Notes: generated by a model from the letters alone, not told the origin. A stretch of DNA of 64,000 nucleotides from JB111 sp049856175 (GCF_049856175.1 NZ_JBNDNA010000007.1:1-64000); one strand, 5' to 3'. Numbered from the stretch's first letter, positions 1 to 8,336 are shown. Program-made: numbers and translations.

Positions 1-214
1 TGTCCCCGCGGACCCGCTCTGGTCGGGTCCTGGGCCGGCCCGACTCGCAGCGAGCGACGCGCAGGTGGCCCATGAGCACCGGGAACATCGGCGCATCACC
101 GCCCTGGCCCGGGCCCACCAGCACGACCAGCGGAAGCCCGCGGCCATCGACGAGGTGGTGGATCTTGGTGCTCAACCCTCCACGGGAGCGTCCGACTGCG
201 TGGTTAGCGGGCTC
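1..214 (-). CDS. IS5-family transposase, second reading frame (OrfB), C-terminal part cut by the window
   Basis: Reading the minus strand from 214 gives EPANHAVGRSRGGLSTKIHH and then LVDGRGLPLVVLVGPGQGGD, the well-known centre of the IS5-family DDE domain. This is one base out of phase with OrfA, which stops at 204. The frame stays open to the window edge and has no convincing start of its own, so it should be made only as a fusion through frameshifting. The second Asp and the Glu of the catalytic triad lie outside the window, so activity cannot be judged. Confidence 0.75.
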
Positions 215-608
215 GATGAGCAGATTCGTGTAGTTCGACGGTGCCCCCTGTGTCCCGCGGGAGGTTCGTGGCGTGCTGATGGGCGCGATTGACCGTGGCG
301 TCCACGCTCACCGCCCAGTCGATCTCCCCGACCGCGTCGGCCTCGGCCAGCAGCACCGCATGGATCTGGTCCCACGTGCCGTCGCTACTGAACCGGCGGT
401 GCCGCTTCCACACCGTCTGCCACGGTCCGAAGCACTCGGGCAGGTCCCGCCACGGAGAGCCCGTGCGGAACCGCCAAGCGATCCCTTCCACGACCTGGCG
501 GTGGTCCTGGAACGGACGACCTCCCTTGCGAGACGGGGCCGGCATCAGCGGTTCGATCCGAGCCCACGCAGCATCCGACAACACACGAGTCCGCGACATG
601 ACCCCCAC
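204..608 (-). CDS. IS5-family transposase, first reading frame (OrfA)
   Basis: This 134-residue protein starts with the usual N-terminal domain of IS5/IS427 transposases: LSDAAWARIEPLMP near residue 10, GGRPFQDHRQVVEGIAWRFRTG near 30-51, WRDLPECFGPWQTVWKRHRRF near 53-73, and the start of the DDE domain with WAVSVDATVNRAHQHA near 98-113, where the Asp of DAT is the likely first catalytic residue. It stops at 204-206, shortly after TGGTVELHES, where related proteins continue straight into the catalytic domain. The continuation is present in another frame (1-214), so full transposase would need a programmed frameshift. The start ATG at 608 is one choice; MSRTRV four codons further is also possible. 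Confidence 0.85.
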   Translation of the reverse strand: MGVMSRTRVLSDAAWARIEPLMPAPSRKGGRPFQDHRQVVEGIAWRFRTGSPWRDLPECFGPWQTVWKRHRRFSSDGTWDQIHAVLLAEADAVGEIDWAVSVDATVNRAHQHATNLPRDTGGTVELHESAHRAR

Positions 609-660
609 CCTGCCGCCCGCAACCCCAACCAGTTAGGAGACACGCCCTAGGCGCTGCGCG

Positions 661-1050
661 TCAGGAGCTGGGCTCACCAGGCAACGCGTGGTTCGCAGCG
701 TCACTCAGGGCGGCACCGAGCTCGCGCAGCGCTCCGGGCAGAAGGCGGTAGTGCACCCAGGTACCTCGGCGTTCCCCCTCGATCAGCCCGGCCTCACGAA
801 GGACCTTCAAGTGGTGGGAGACGGTCGACTGGCTCAGCCCGAGCGGCTCGGTCAGGTCACAGACGCAGGCGCTGTCCCCAGGGTGTCCGCCGATACTGGC
901 AAGGAGACGCAACCTGGTCGGGTCACCAAGGGCCTTGAACGCCCTGCTCAGGGCGGCCACTTCCTCGACTACTACGTGCTCACGCACCACTACCGGGCAG
1001 CAGTCGTCGGCCGCGGCGAGCGGAGCAGCCAACGTCGTCGGGTTCGTCAT
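661..1050 (-). CDS. arsR: ArsR/SmtB-family arsenite-responsive repressor
   Basis: This 129-residue winged-helix protein should bind DNA in the absence of arsenite or antimonite and release it when the metalloid binds. The core is FKALGDPTRLRLLASI (residues 38-53), then ACVCDLTEPLGLSQSTVSHH (61-80), the metal-binding alpha helix leading into the recognition helix. Possible ligands are Cys62 and Cys64, plus the pair Cys17-Cys18 in DDCCPVV. The N-terminal Cys pair plus one helix Cys resembles the corynebacterial ArsR type. It is divergent from arsD across 93 bases holding two inverted repeats, which fits autoregulation and control of arsDA. The ATG at 1050 is the natural start. Confidence 0.93.
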   Translation of the reverse strand: MTNPTTLAAPLAAADDCCPVVVREHVVVEEVAALSRAFKALGDPTRLRLLASIGGHPGDSACVCDLTEPLGLSQSTVSHHLKVLREAGLIEGERRGTWVHYRLLPGALRELGAALSDAANHALPGEPSS

Positions 1051-1070
1051 GCTCCCAGTATGGCCCGTGA

Positions 1071-1086
1071 ATCGACAGCGGTCGAT
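1071..1086. promoter_or_regulatory. Inverted repeat in the arsR-arsD intergenic region, candidate ArsR operator
   Basis: ATCGAC-AGCG-GTCGAT is a perfect 6-base inverted repeat with a 4-base spacer. It lies 21 bases before the arsR start and 58 before arsD. Its place between divergent genes controlled by an ArsR protein makes it a likely repressor site. Binding is inferred. Confidence 0.5.
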
Positions 1087-1110
1087 CTAAGGGTTTACGC
1101 TCGTCCTTGC

Positions 1111-1126
1111 ATCGATCAATCTCGAT
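1111..1126. promoter_or_regulatory. Second inverted repeat before arsD, candidate ArsR operator
   Basis: ATCGA-TCAATC-TCGAT, 5-base arms with a 6-base spacer, lies just upstream of the arsD ribosome binding site (AGGGAG at 1133-1138). It shares the ATCGA/TCGAT half-sites with the repeat at 1071-1086, so the two may be paired sites for one regulator. Confidence 0.5.
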
Positions 1127-1143
1127 CCATCTAGGGAGTCATC

Positions 1144-1545
1144 ATGAGCACCATCGAGGTCTACGAGTCGGCCATGTGCTGCAGCACGGGCGTGTGCGGT
1201 CCTGACGTCCCGCAGGAGCTGGTGAACTTCTCGGCCGATGTGGACTGGCTCAAGAACCAGGGAGCCACCGTGAACCGCTTCAACCTCGGCAGCGAGGCAC
1301 AGGCCTTCGCCGAGAATCCCCAGGTCCTGCAGTTCCTCAAGGTCTCCGGCTCCGAGCAGCTCCCGCTCGTGCTCGTGGACGGCACCGTCGCACGGACGGG
1401 CGCCTACCCCGCCCGTGCAGAGCTCGCCCGCTGGGCCGGCATCGAGGACGACGAGACCGCCGCTCCGGCGCCCAGCGGGCGGCCCGAGCTGTCGATGGTC
1501 CCGGCCAGCGGCGGCTGCTGCGGCGGCGGATCCACCGGCTGCTGA
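1144..1545 (+). CDS. arsD: ArsD arsenite metallochaperone
   Basis: ArsD hands As(III) or Sb(III) to the ArsA ATPase and raises the affinity of the efflux complex. This 133-residue protein has the thioredoxin-like fold signature of the family: IEVYESAMCCSTGVCGP near the N-terminus gives Cys12, Cys13 and Cys18, the three ligands needed for transfer in E. coli ArsD. A C-terminal Gly/Cys tail (GGCCGGGSTGC) holds Cys125, Cys126 and Cys133, comparable to the second vicinal pair of the plasmid protein. The ATG has an AGGGAG ribosome site 5 bases upstream. arsA follows 53 bases downstream in the same direction, so the two are probably one operon. Confidence 0.95.
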   Translation: MSTIEVYESAMCCSTGVCGPDVPQELVNFSADVDWLKNQGATVNRFNLGSEAQAFAENPQVLQFLKVSGSEQLPLVLVDGTVARTGAYPARAELARWAGIEDDETAAPAPSGRPELSMVPASGGCCGGGSTGC

Positions 1546-1598
1546 ACCGCCGTCCCTCGCTGCCCCGACACTCGACCAGAGCTCCTGAAAGGCTTCTA

Positions 1599-3392
1599 GT
1601 GATCCCGACCTTCCTCACCGACGCCCCCCGCTACCTGTTCCTCACCGGCAAGGGCGGCGTCGGCAAGACGTCGATCGCTTGTGCCAGTGCGATGCACCTC
1701 GCCCGGGCCGGACGGTCGGTGCTCCTGGTGAGCACCGACCCGGCCTCCAACGTGGGTCAGGTGTTCGACACGGCGATCGGCAACACGATCACCGAGATCG
1801 CCGCCGTGCCCGGCCTGTCCGCGCTCGAGATCGACCCCGCGGAGGCCGCGACCACCTACCGGGAGAGCATCGTCGGGCCCGTGAGGGGCATCTTGCCCGA
1901 GCCCGAGGTCGATCTCATCGAGGAACAGCTCTCGGGGGCGTGCACCACCGAGATCGCTTCGTTCAACGAGTTCACCGGCCTGCTCACCGACACGCAGACC
2001 ACCGCCGCGTTCGACCACGTCGTGTTCGATACCGCCCCGACCGGCCACACGATCCGCCTGCTTCAGCTTCCCGGGTCATGGACGGACTACCTCGACGAGG
2101 GCAAGGGGGATGCGTCGTGCCTGGGGCCGCTCTCCGGCCTTGAGCGCCAACGCTCGACCTACGCCGAAGCCGTCGACGCTCTCGGAGACCCGGCACGCAC
2201 CCGTCTCGTGCTCGTCGCCAGGCCGCAGACCGGCGCTGTCACCGAGATCGCGAGAACCCACGGGGAGCTTGCCGAGCTCGGTCTGCGTCAGCAGCACGTC
2301 GTCGTCAACGCTGTGCTGCCGCCCCCGGGCGACGGCGACGTGCTGGCACGCGCCGTCCACGACCGCGAACAGGCCGTGCTGAACGACCTGCCCAAGGCGC
2401 TGCGCGGCCTCCCGACCGATCTCCTTCCGCTCAGGGCCGACAACATGGTCGGCCTCGACGCGCTCACCAGACTTTTCGACGAGGCCAGTACCAGCCGCGA
2501 GGCACCCATCGAGGAGGCCCCGGCCGGACTTCCTGCCGGCACCGACGACCTCGAAACCCTCGTCGACGAGCTCGCGCAGCAGGACCATGGCCTGCTCATG
2601 TTCATGGGCAAGGGCGGGGTCGGCAAAACCACCATCGCCTCGGCCGTCGCCGTCGCCCTCGCCGAACGGGGGCGCGACGTCCACCTCACCACGACCGATC
2701 CGGCCGCCCACCTGGCTGACACCCTCGACGAGGCGGTGGACGGGCTTCAGGTCTCGCGCATCGACCCGGACGAGGCCACGCGCACGTACCGTGAGACGGT
2801 GCTCCGGAACCGTGGTGCGGCGCTCGACGAGGCCGGCCGGGCCGCGCTCGAGGAGGACCTGCGTTCGCCGTGCACCGAAGAGATCGCCGTCTTCCAGGCC
2901 TTCTCCCGGGCCGTCAACGAAGCGCGCCGGCGCTTCGTCGTCATGGACACCGCCCCCACCGGGCACACCCTCCTCCTGCTCGACGCGACCGGCTCCTACC
3001 ACCGCGACGTCGTACGCCAGATGGGCGACAGCAACAACGTCATCACCCCGATGATGCGCCTCCAGGACCCCGAGCACACCAAGGTCGTTGTGATCACGCT
3101 GCCTGAGACCACACCGGTTCTCGAAGCGACGCACCTGCAGGACGATCTGCGGCGCGCGGGCATCGAGCCATGGGGATGGGTCGTCAACAACTCCCTCACC
3201 GCCGCACAGACCACCAACGCCCTGCTCCTCAAGCGCGCAGGCAACGAACGCGCAGAGCTGGAGCAGGTCCTTGCCACCGCCGAGCGGTGCGCCGTCCTGC
3301 CGCTCCTCCCAGCCGAGCCCATCGGTATCGCCGGACTTCGCGAACTCAGCCAGCGCGATCGAACCGTCGAGATGGTGCCCACGTCGGCGTGA
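1599..3392 (+). CDS. arsA: ArsA arsenite-stimulated ATPase
   Basis: This 597-residue protein has the two-halved architecture of bacterial ArsA. Each half has a deviant Walker A loop GKGGVGKT (residues 17-24 and about 337-344) and the signal-transduction motif DTAPTGHT (about 143-150 and 449-456). Cys115, Cys174 and Cys425, in the contexts GACTTEIA, ASCLGPL and PCTEEIA, match the three metalloid-binding cysteines of E. coli ArsA (113, 172, 422). The start is GTG at 1599 with GAAAGG upstream. ArsA powers ArsB or Acr3 efflux pumps, but neither gene lies downstream: a terminator hairpin and an unrelated gene follow. The pump must be elsewhere, perhaps beyond the IS element. Confidence 0.95.
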   Translation: MIPTFLTDAPRYLFLTGKGGVGKTSIACASAMHLARAGRSVLLVSTDPASNVGQVFDTAIGNTITEIAAVPGLSALEIDPAEAATTYRESIVGPVRGILPEPEVDLIEEQLSGACTTEIASFNEFTGLLTDTQTTAAFDHVVFDTAPTGHTIRLLQLPGSWTDYLDEGKGDASCLGPLSGLERQRSTYAEAVDALGDPARTRLVLVARPQTGAVTEIARTHGELAELGLRQQHVVVNAVLPPPGDGDVLARAVHDREQAVLNDLPKALRGLPTDLLPLRADNMVGLDALTRLFDEASTSREAPIEEAPAGLPAGTDDLETLVDELAQQDHGLLMFMGKGGVGKTTIASAVAVALAERGRDVHLTTTDPAAHLADTLDEAVDGLQVSRIDPDEATRTYRETVLRNRGAALDEAGRAALEEDLRSPCTEEIAVFQAFSRAVNEARRRFVVMDTAPTGHTLLLLDATGSYHRDVVRQMGDSNNVITPMMRLQDPEHTKVVVITLPETTPVLEATHLQDDLRRAGIEPWGWVVNNSLTAAQTTNALLLKRAGNERAELEQVLATAERCAVLPLLPAEPIGIAGLRELSQRDRTVEMVPTSA

Positions 3393-3401
3393 CGTGTCCA
3401 G

Positions 3402-3436
3402 GAGCGACGCCCGGCGGGCCAGGCCGGGCGTCGCTC
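3402..3436 (+). terminator. Hairpin terminator after arsA
   Basis: A perfect 14-base inverted repeat (GAGCGACGCCCGGC and its complement, loop of 7) begins 9 bases after the arsA stop codon. There is no strong U-tract, as usual in high-GC actinobacteria. Confidence 0.8.
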
Positions 3437-3750
3437 GGACGAAACACGAGCCGGCGATAGCGACTCCCCCGTGCGCGTTTCGCGACCGAGGACCTACGGG
3501 CCGCCGACCACCGTCACCCCATGTCCCCTGGTTCGACTCGCTGTCGCTGTCGCTGTCGCTGCCCGCCTCCGCCAGCACCTCGAAAGGTGACTCGACGTCG
3601 CCGCGCCAGGCCCCGATGCCTGTCCTGTTCGCAGTGTCAGAACAGAGAACCCGGCACGTCTCGATACGCAGGGGTGCCAATAAGAGTGAGGCCCGCCCTC
3701 CTCCGACCGCCCGGCCGAACTGGCGTCAACCGGTCCCGGCACCACTCCGG
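3437..3750. other. Gene-free stretch between arsA and the hydrolase gene
   Basis: Just over 300 bases without a supportable gene. The only visible structure is a short CTGTCG tandem run near 3540-3562. The short ORFs here have no ribosome site, no recognisable motif and no consistent codon bias. It may be debris from rearrangement next to the arsenic genes. Confidence 0.5.
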
Positions 3751-4350
3751 TCACGCCGCTGGTCCCAGCCCGTCGAGGAAGGCGACCGCACGCTCGACGA
3801 CGAGCCTGGTCGCGTCGGCGTCGAACCCTGCTGACGACGAGTCCGTGAACAGGTGGGCGTTCCCCGGGTACGTGAACAGCTCGCCGCTGTCGGGACCGAC
3901 GGAGCTCACGATCGCCCGGGCCGCGTCGATGTCACCCTCGTGCGTGAAGAATTCGTCGTCGTCCATCCCGTGGATCTGGACAGGAACGCCGGTCGGCCAG
4001 GGCCCGGTCGCCCACTCCCCCGACACAGGCAGAGCGCCCTCGAGGAAGAGCGCACCGCGAGCGTCCCCACGCTCCTGAAGCACCCGCTGCGCGGCCATCA
4101 CCCCCAGCGAGATCCCCGCGTACACCGGCCGCGGTACCTGAGCGACCGCGCGCGCCGCACGGGCCAGCACCTCGTCCTCGGCGATCGCGGAGAACGCGGC
4201 GAAGCCGTCCTCGATGCTCGAGAACGTCCGGCCGTCGAACAGGTCCGGCGTTGTCACCGAGTGCCTGCCGCCGGCCCGCAGGCGTTCGGCAAGCTCCCGC
4301 ACCCCCTCGGTCAGCCCCAGGACGTGGTGGAACAGCACGACGTCGACCAT
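3751..4350 (-). CDS. Dienelactone hydrolase-family protein
   Basis: A 199-residue alpha/beta hydrolase. MVDVVLFHHVLGLTEG at the N-terminus and HGMDDDEFF, then PGNAHLFTD near the C-terminus, fit the dienelactone hydrolase family. The likely catalytic set is Ser81 (YAGISLGV), an Asp in 130-132, and His166. The classical family uses Cys as nucleophile in this elbow; here it is Ser, so the reaction may be simple ester hydrolysis. The substrate is unknown. The ATG at 4350 is chosen because the fold begins there and GAGGGGG lies just upstream; the open frame extends further upstream without family similarity. It is divergent from the secreted sugar-dehydrogenase gene. Confidence 0.8.
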   Translation of the reverse strand: MVDVVLFHHVLGLTEGVRELAERLRAGGRHSVTTPDLFDGRTFSSIEDGFAAFSAIAEDEVLARAARAVAQVPRPVYAGISLGVMAAQRVLQERGDARGALFLEGALPVSGEWATGPWPTGVPVQIHGMDDDEFFTHEGDIDAARAIVSSVGPDSGELFTYPGNAHLFTDSSSAGFDADATRLVVERAVAFLDGLGPAA

Positions 4351-4546
4351 GACGACCCCCTCGCCTCGGCGCGGCCACCGGGCGGGTCGCGTCCGGGCGC
4401 GACGATACGCCCGAGCACCGACAGTCGTGCGCCTGAGCGTCGCCGCCACCAGGGCACCCGCGGGCGGACCACGACCGGCCGTCCGGATCTCATACCAGCG
4501 GACGATGTTTCGGCTCATCGTCCGGGCCTAGATTGATTGACTGCCA

Positions 4547-4560
4547 GGAAAACGCTTTCC
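4547..4560. promoter_or_regulatory. LacI-type operator upstream of the secreted sugar dehydrogenase gene
   Basis: GGAAAACGCTTTCC has palindromic arms GGAAA/TTTCC around a central CG, the form typical of LacI/CcpA-family sites. It lies 17 bases before the ATG at 4578, where a repressor would block transcription. No LacI gene is in the window, so control by a distant sugar-responsive regulator is inferred. Confidence 0.65.
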
Positions 4561-4577
4561 ACGCTAGGAGCGCGACG

Positions 4578-7500
4578 ATGACGTCCACACGGCAGAACTC
4601 CACCCGGCACCACAGACGGCCCCGACGACGGCGAACGGCGGTGACGATCGCTGCCGGCGCTGCCATGTGCGCCACGCTCGTATTGGCGCCCGCCGCCCAG
4701 GCGGACGAGCCCGTCGGCGATCCTCTGCTCAATCCCCTTCCCGACCCCACCCTGACGACCCTCGCCATCGAGGTGGAGGAGCTCGTCCAGCTCCCCGAGT
4801 CCTCCCCCACCCCGGAGCCCACCGACGAGCGGCTGATCCGGCACAACCGGATCACCCACCTCGACGAGGTGCCCGACGACTCCGGCCGGCTCATGGTCGT
4901 CGACATGAACGAGATCCTGTACCTGGTCGACCGAGACACCGGCGAGTACGTGGACTACCTCAACGTCCGGGACCACTTCGCGGACAACTTCCACAACCAC
5001 GCCGGCCTCGGCACGGGCTTCGGCTTCGCGGAGTTCCACCCCGACTTCGCCGATAACGGCATCTTCTACACAGTGCACACCGAGGGCGGCACCGCGCTCA
5101 CGGAGGACGAGCCGGACTTCCCCGAGTACGGCGGTACCGCGTTCCACAGCGTCATCACCGAGTGGACGGCCGACGATCCGTCGGCCGAGACGTTCTCCGG
5201 GACGAGCCGCGAGCTCATGCGGATCCCGTTCGCCGGCCGCGTCCACACGGTCCAGCAGATCGCCTTCAACCCCACGGTCGAGCCGGGAGACCCTGACCAC
5301 GGGATGCTCTACATCCTCGTGGGCGACGGCGGCAACGGCGTCGACAACGGCAATCCGCAGGACCTCGCGACCCCGCAGGGCACGATCTTCCGCATCGACC
5401 CGCTGGGCGAGGACAGCGCCAACGGGGAGTACGGGATCCCGGCGGACAATCCCTTCGTCGGCACCGAGGGCGCGCTCGAGGAGATCTACGCCGTCGGCAT
5501 GCGCGACCCACACCGCATCAGCTGGGACACCGCCGGCGAGCACGCGATGTACCTCGGGCACATCGGTGAGTGGCAGGTGGAGTCGATCTACGAGGTCGAG
5601 TCCGGGGACAACTTCGGCTGGTCCGAGCGCGAGGGCTCCTTCCTCGCCCACGACCGCCAGATCTACCCCCTTCCCGACGACGACGCCGGCTACACCTACC
5701 CGGTCGCCGCGTACGACCACAACCGCGACCCGGGCCAGACCGGCGATGCCGGCGTGGCGGTCAACGGCGGGTTCGTCTACCGCGGGTCGATCCCCGAGCT
5801 CCAGGGCAGGTACCTGTTCACCGACCTCGTCCGGGGGTGGATCCTCTCGACGAACGCCGACGAGATGCACCGCAACGACGGGGACCCACACGACCTCGCA
5901 CCGATCGAGGAGCTCCGCGTCATCCACGAGGGAGTCGAGACGACGTTCGCCGAGCTCGTCGGTGACACGCGTGTCGACCTGCGCTTCGGCGCCGACGCCT
6001 CCGGCGAGCTGTACCTCGTCTCCAAGGCCGACGGCCGCATCTGGAGCGTGACCGGGGCCCACGAGGTGCCGGAGACCAACGTGCTGCCCGAGCTCGCGCG
6101 CAACGTGGTCAGCCACTACACGTTCGACCACCCCGTGGCCGACGCGCCTGCGTGGGAGGACGACCTGGGCCGCTCGGGCACGGACATCGAGCTCGTCAAC
6201 GGCGGGGAGCTCATGCGCGTCGCCGACGCGGCCTACCCCGGCGCCGGACTCGCGCTGCAGACCCAGCAGCTGAGCCCGGACACCGCGTCGAACGACGACT
6301 GGAAGGCCGGCGTCTACGACCCCGAGGGGGTCGACTCGCTCGACGCGCTGGCGGACGCGGGGCAGATATCGATTATGGGCTGGTTCAAGCCCACCGGCGA
6401 CCACCCCGTGCCCAACTCCGAGTCCACGGACCCGGACGACGTGTTCAACGCGATCGGTCTCGCGGGAGTGCTGTCGGGCGACTCGGACGGGCACGGCGTC
6501 CGCGCCCTGCTCGAGGTCATCGAGGTCGACGGCGAGCTGAGGCTCGTCGCGCTCGGCCGCCGCGTCGACGGCGCCGGATCGTGGACCTACGCCGCCACGA
6601 TGCCGTGGGACGAGATCCTCGCCCGCAACGAGTGGGTGCACCTCGCCGCGACCTTCGACTACGAGGCCGGCGAGATGCGCCTCTTCATGAACGGCGAGGA
6701 GCTCGAGGGCGAGTACACCGCGGACAACCCGTGGGGCGAGGGAACGACCTCGGGCACCAACCCTGCCGGCATCAAGATCGGCGGCAGCTTCCCCCAGAAC
6801 GACCGGGAGCGCAACGCGTTCGACGGCCGCATGGACGACATCGTCATCCTCGACGCCGTGCCCACGCCGGAGCAGATAGCGGCGCAGTACGCGGCCTACG
6901 GCGCTGAGCCCGTCGATCCACCGTCCACGCCCGAGTGCACCTTCGACACCGAGGTCACCGGCCTCATGGCCGAGGAGAACTGGACGCCGCGCACGCCGGA
7001 GATCTGGGACTTCCCCGGCGACATGATCACGATGACCGGTCCCGGCACCGACCCGGGCGACGGCATCCGCCGTCCGTTCGAGTACGCCCTGCTCGCCGCG
7101 GGCGACCCGGTCGGAACGGTGCAGGTCGAGGCCGAGGTCCGGCTGGATGCACCACCGTCGGTCAACAACCGCGACATCATCCTCGTGTTCGGGCAGCGGT
7201 CCGACACGGAGTACTACTACGCGCACCTGTCGCAGGACAACACGATCTACGCGCACAACGGGATCTTCCTCGTCGACGGCGCCGATCGTCTGCGGATCGA
7301 CGACCAGTGGGACGAGGAGGCCTCGGTCGGCGCTCCTCCGGCGATCACCGACGACGCCTGGCACGACGTCCGCCTCGTGCACTGCGCCGAGACCGGCGAG
7401 ATCGCGGTCTGGGTCGACGGACTCGACGACCCCCTCATGACGGCGACCGACACGACGTTCGGCTCCGGTCGCGTGGGGTTCGGCTCGTTCGACAACACCG

Positions 7501-8258
7501 GGAGCATGCGTGACCTCGTGGTCTCCACGCAGTCCGACGACGAGGAGCCGCCGGTGGAGCCGGAGCCGGTTCCGCCGTCGGCGGGGCGTGGGTTCTACCT
7601 GAACGACGGGTGGGGGATCTGGGCGGATCACGAGTTCAGCTTCGGTCGTCCGGGTGACGAGGTGCTCGTGGGTGACTGGGACGGCGACGGTTCCGACACG
7701 CTGGCCGTGCGCCGTGGGAACGCCTACTACCTGTCCAACTCGCTGTACGGCGGGGCGGCCGAGGTCGAGCTGACCTACGGACGGGCCAGTGATTCGGTGC
7801 TGGTGGGTGACTGGGACGGCGACGGCAGTGACTCGTTCGCGGTGCGCCGGGGGAACAGCTACTTCCTCACCAACAGCCTGACCGGCGGCAACGCCGACGC
7901 GGAGCTGGACTACGGCCGCGCCGACGACACCGTGCTCGTCGGGGACTACGACGGCGACGCCGTCGACACGTTCACGGTCCGTCGCGGGAACACGTACTAC
8001 GTGTCGAACTCGCTGAGCACCGGTTGGGCGGATAGCGAGCTCGACTACGGGCGGGCCGGTGATCAGGTGCTGGTCGGTGACTGGGACGGCGACGCCGTGG
8101 ACACCTTCGCGGTGCGCCGGGGCAACCTCTACCTGGTGTCGAACTCCTTGACCTCGACGGTGGCCGACACCGAGGTCCGGTACGGCCGGGCCGGCGACGA
8201 GGTGTTCGTCGGTGACTGGAACGGCGACGGCTCCGACACCCTCGGAGTCCGCCGCTGA
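4578..8258 (+). CDS. Secreted PQQ-dependent sugar dehydrogenase-like protein with LamG domains and C-terminal repeats
   Basis: A 1226-residue exported protein. Residues 1 to about 47 form a signal peptide (RRPRRRRTA, a hydrophobic stretch, then APAAQA). Residues about 90-500 resemble the six-bladed propeller of glucose/sorbosone dehydrogenases (HNHAGLGTGFGFAEFHPDF, VGDGGNG, AVGMRDPHRISWD, RYLFTDLVRGWI). Residues about 510-780 look like a LamG/concanavalin fold (VVSHYTFDHP, WVHLAATFDYEAGEMRLFMN). Residues about 790-995 look like a second jelly-roll of the 3-keto-disaccharide hydrolase/DUF1080 type. Five 45-residue repeats with VLVGDWDGDG end the protein. The likely role is oxidation or binding of a polysaccharide outside the cell. 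The start has AGGAG at 4566-4570; the upstream LacI-type operator suggests sugar induction. No permease or glycosidase partner lies beside it. Catalytic residues were not verified. Confidence 0.85.
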   Translation: MTSTRQNSTRHHRRPRRRRTAVTIAAGAAMCATLVLAPAAQADEPVGDPLLNPLPDPTLTTLAIEVEELVQLPESSPTPEPTDERLIRHNRITHLDEVPDDSGRLMVVDMNEILYLVDRDTGEYVDYLNVRDHFADNFHNHAGLGTGFGFAEFHPDFADNGIFYTVHTEGGTALTEDEPDFPEYGGTAFHSVITEWTADDPSAETFSGTSRELMRIPFAGRVHTVQQIAFNPTVEPGDPDHGMLYILVGDGGNGVDNGNPQDLATPQGTIFRIDPLGEDSANGEYGIPADNPFVGTEGALEEIYAVGMRDPHRISWDTAGEHAMYLGHIGEWQVESIYEVESGDNFGWSEREGSFLAHDRQIYPLPDDDAGYTYPVAAYDHNRDPGQTGDAGVAVNGGFVYRGSIPELQGRYLFTDLVRGWILSTNADEMHRNDGDPHDLAPIEELRVIHEGVETTFAELVGDTRVDLRFGADASGELYLVSKADGRIWSVTGAHEVPETNVLPELARNVVSHYTFDHPVADAPAWEDDLGRSGTDIELVNGGELMRVADAAYPGAGLALQTQQLSPDTASNDDWKAGVYDPEGVDSLDALADAGQISIMGWFKPTGDHPVPNSESTDPDDVFNAIGLAGVLSGDSDGHGVRALLEVIEVDGELRLVALGRRVDGAGSWTYAATMPWDEILARNEWVHLAATFDYEAGEMRLFMNGEELEGEYTADNPWGEGTTSGTNPAGIKIGGSFPQNDRERNAFDGRMDDIVILDAVPTPEQIAAQYAAYGAEPVDPPSTPECTFDTEVTGLMAEENWTPRTPEIWDFPGDMITMTGPGTDPGDGIRRPFEYALLAAGDPVGTVQVEAEVRLDAPPSVNNRDIILVFGQRSDTEYYYAHLSQDNTIYAHNGIFLVDGADRLRIDDQWDEEASVGAPPAITDDAWHDVRLVHCAETGEIAVWVDGLDDPLMTATDTTFGSGRVGFGSFDNTGSMRDLVVSTQSDDEEPPVEPEPVPPSAGRGFYLNDGWGIWADHEFSFGRPGDEVLVGDWDGDGSDTLAVRRGNAYYLSNSLYGGAAEVELTYGRASDSVLVGDWDGDGSDSFAVRRGNSYFLTNSLTGGNADAELDYGRADDTVLVGDYDGDAVDTFTVRRGNTYYVSNSLSTGWADSELDYGRAGDQVLVGDWDGDAVDTFAVRRGNLYLVSNSLTSTVADTEVRYGRAGDEVFVGDWNGDGSDTLGVRR
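7584..8255 (+). repeat. Five tandem 45-residue VLVGDWDGDG repeats in the C-terminus of the secreted dehydrogenase
   Basis: Each unit follows the pattern GN.Y.L.NSL..G.AD.EL.YGRA.D.VLVGDWDGDG.DT.AVRR. The first unit is one residue shorter. The DxDGDG segments look like FG-GAP/EF-hand-type calcium-binding loops, so the block is probably a calcium-stabilised propeller or surface-attachment module. The protein ends exactly after the fifth unit. Confidence 0.85.
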
Positions 8259-8280
8259 CCCAGGACCCGGTGCCGATAGC

Positions 8281-8330
8281 TGGCGAGTGAGCGGACTTCT
8301 GCTCCACCAGTGAGCGGAGTCCTGCTCCAC
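8281..8330 (+). repeat. Dispersed short repeat, two direct copies (left arm of the inverted block)
   Basis: Copies at 8281-8307 and 8308-8330 share the core GTGAGCGGA.T.CTGCTCCAC. The core GCGAGTGAGCGGACTTCTGC at 8283-8302 recurs perfectly in inverse orientation at 8635-8654, and once more with a single change at 41455. It starts 22 bases after the stop codon of the preceding gene. Confidence 0.85.
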
Positions 8331-8336
8331 GGATAG

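Larger units (their letters stand above)
1..649 (-). mobile_element. IS5-family insertion sequence, partial at the window edge
   Basis: The element carries a transposase split over two reading frames, as in the IS427 subgroup of the IS5 family. Its outer end lies at about 645-650, where the sequence ends in GACACGCCCTAG, read inward as TAGGGCGTGTCTCC, a typical end of such elements next to a TA/CTAG target. The other end is outside the window. It sits 12 bases from the stop codon of arsR, so it probably marks one edge of a mobile or rearranged arsenic segment. The family call is from protein motifs; no search was made. Confidence 0.8.

Noticed and set aside
2076..3680. 534-codon open frame opposite arsA
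   Set aside because: Antisense to a clear ArsA; extends into a gene-free stretch only because stops are rare.
4515..8330. 1271-codon open frame on the minus strand
   Set aside because: It is a mirror of the plus-strand dehydrogenase gene: Val/Arg/Gly/Asp-rich, no motif, caused by GC-rich third codon positions.
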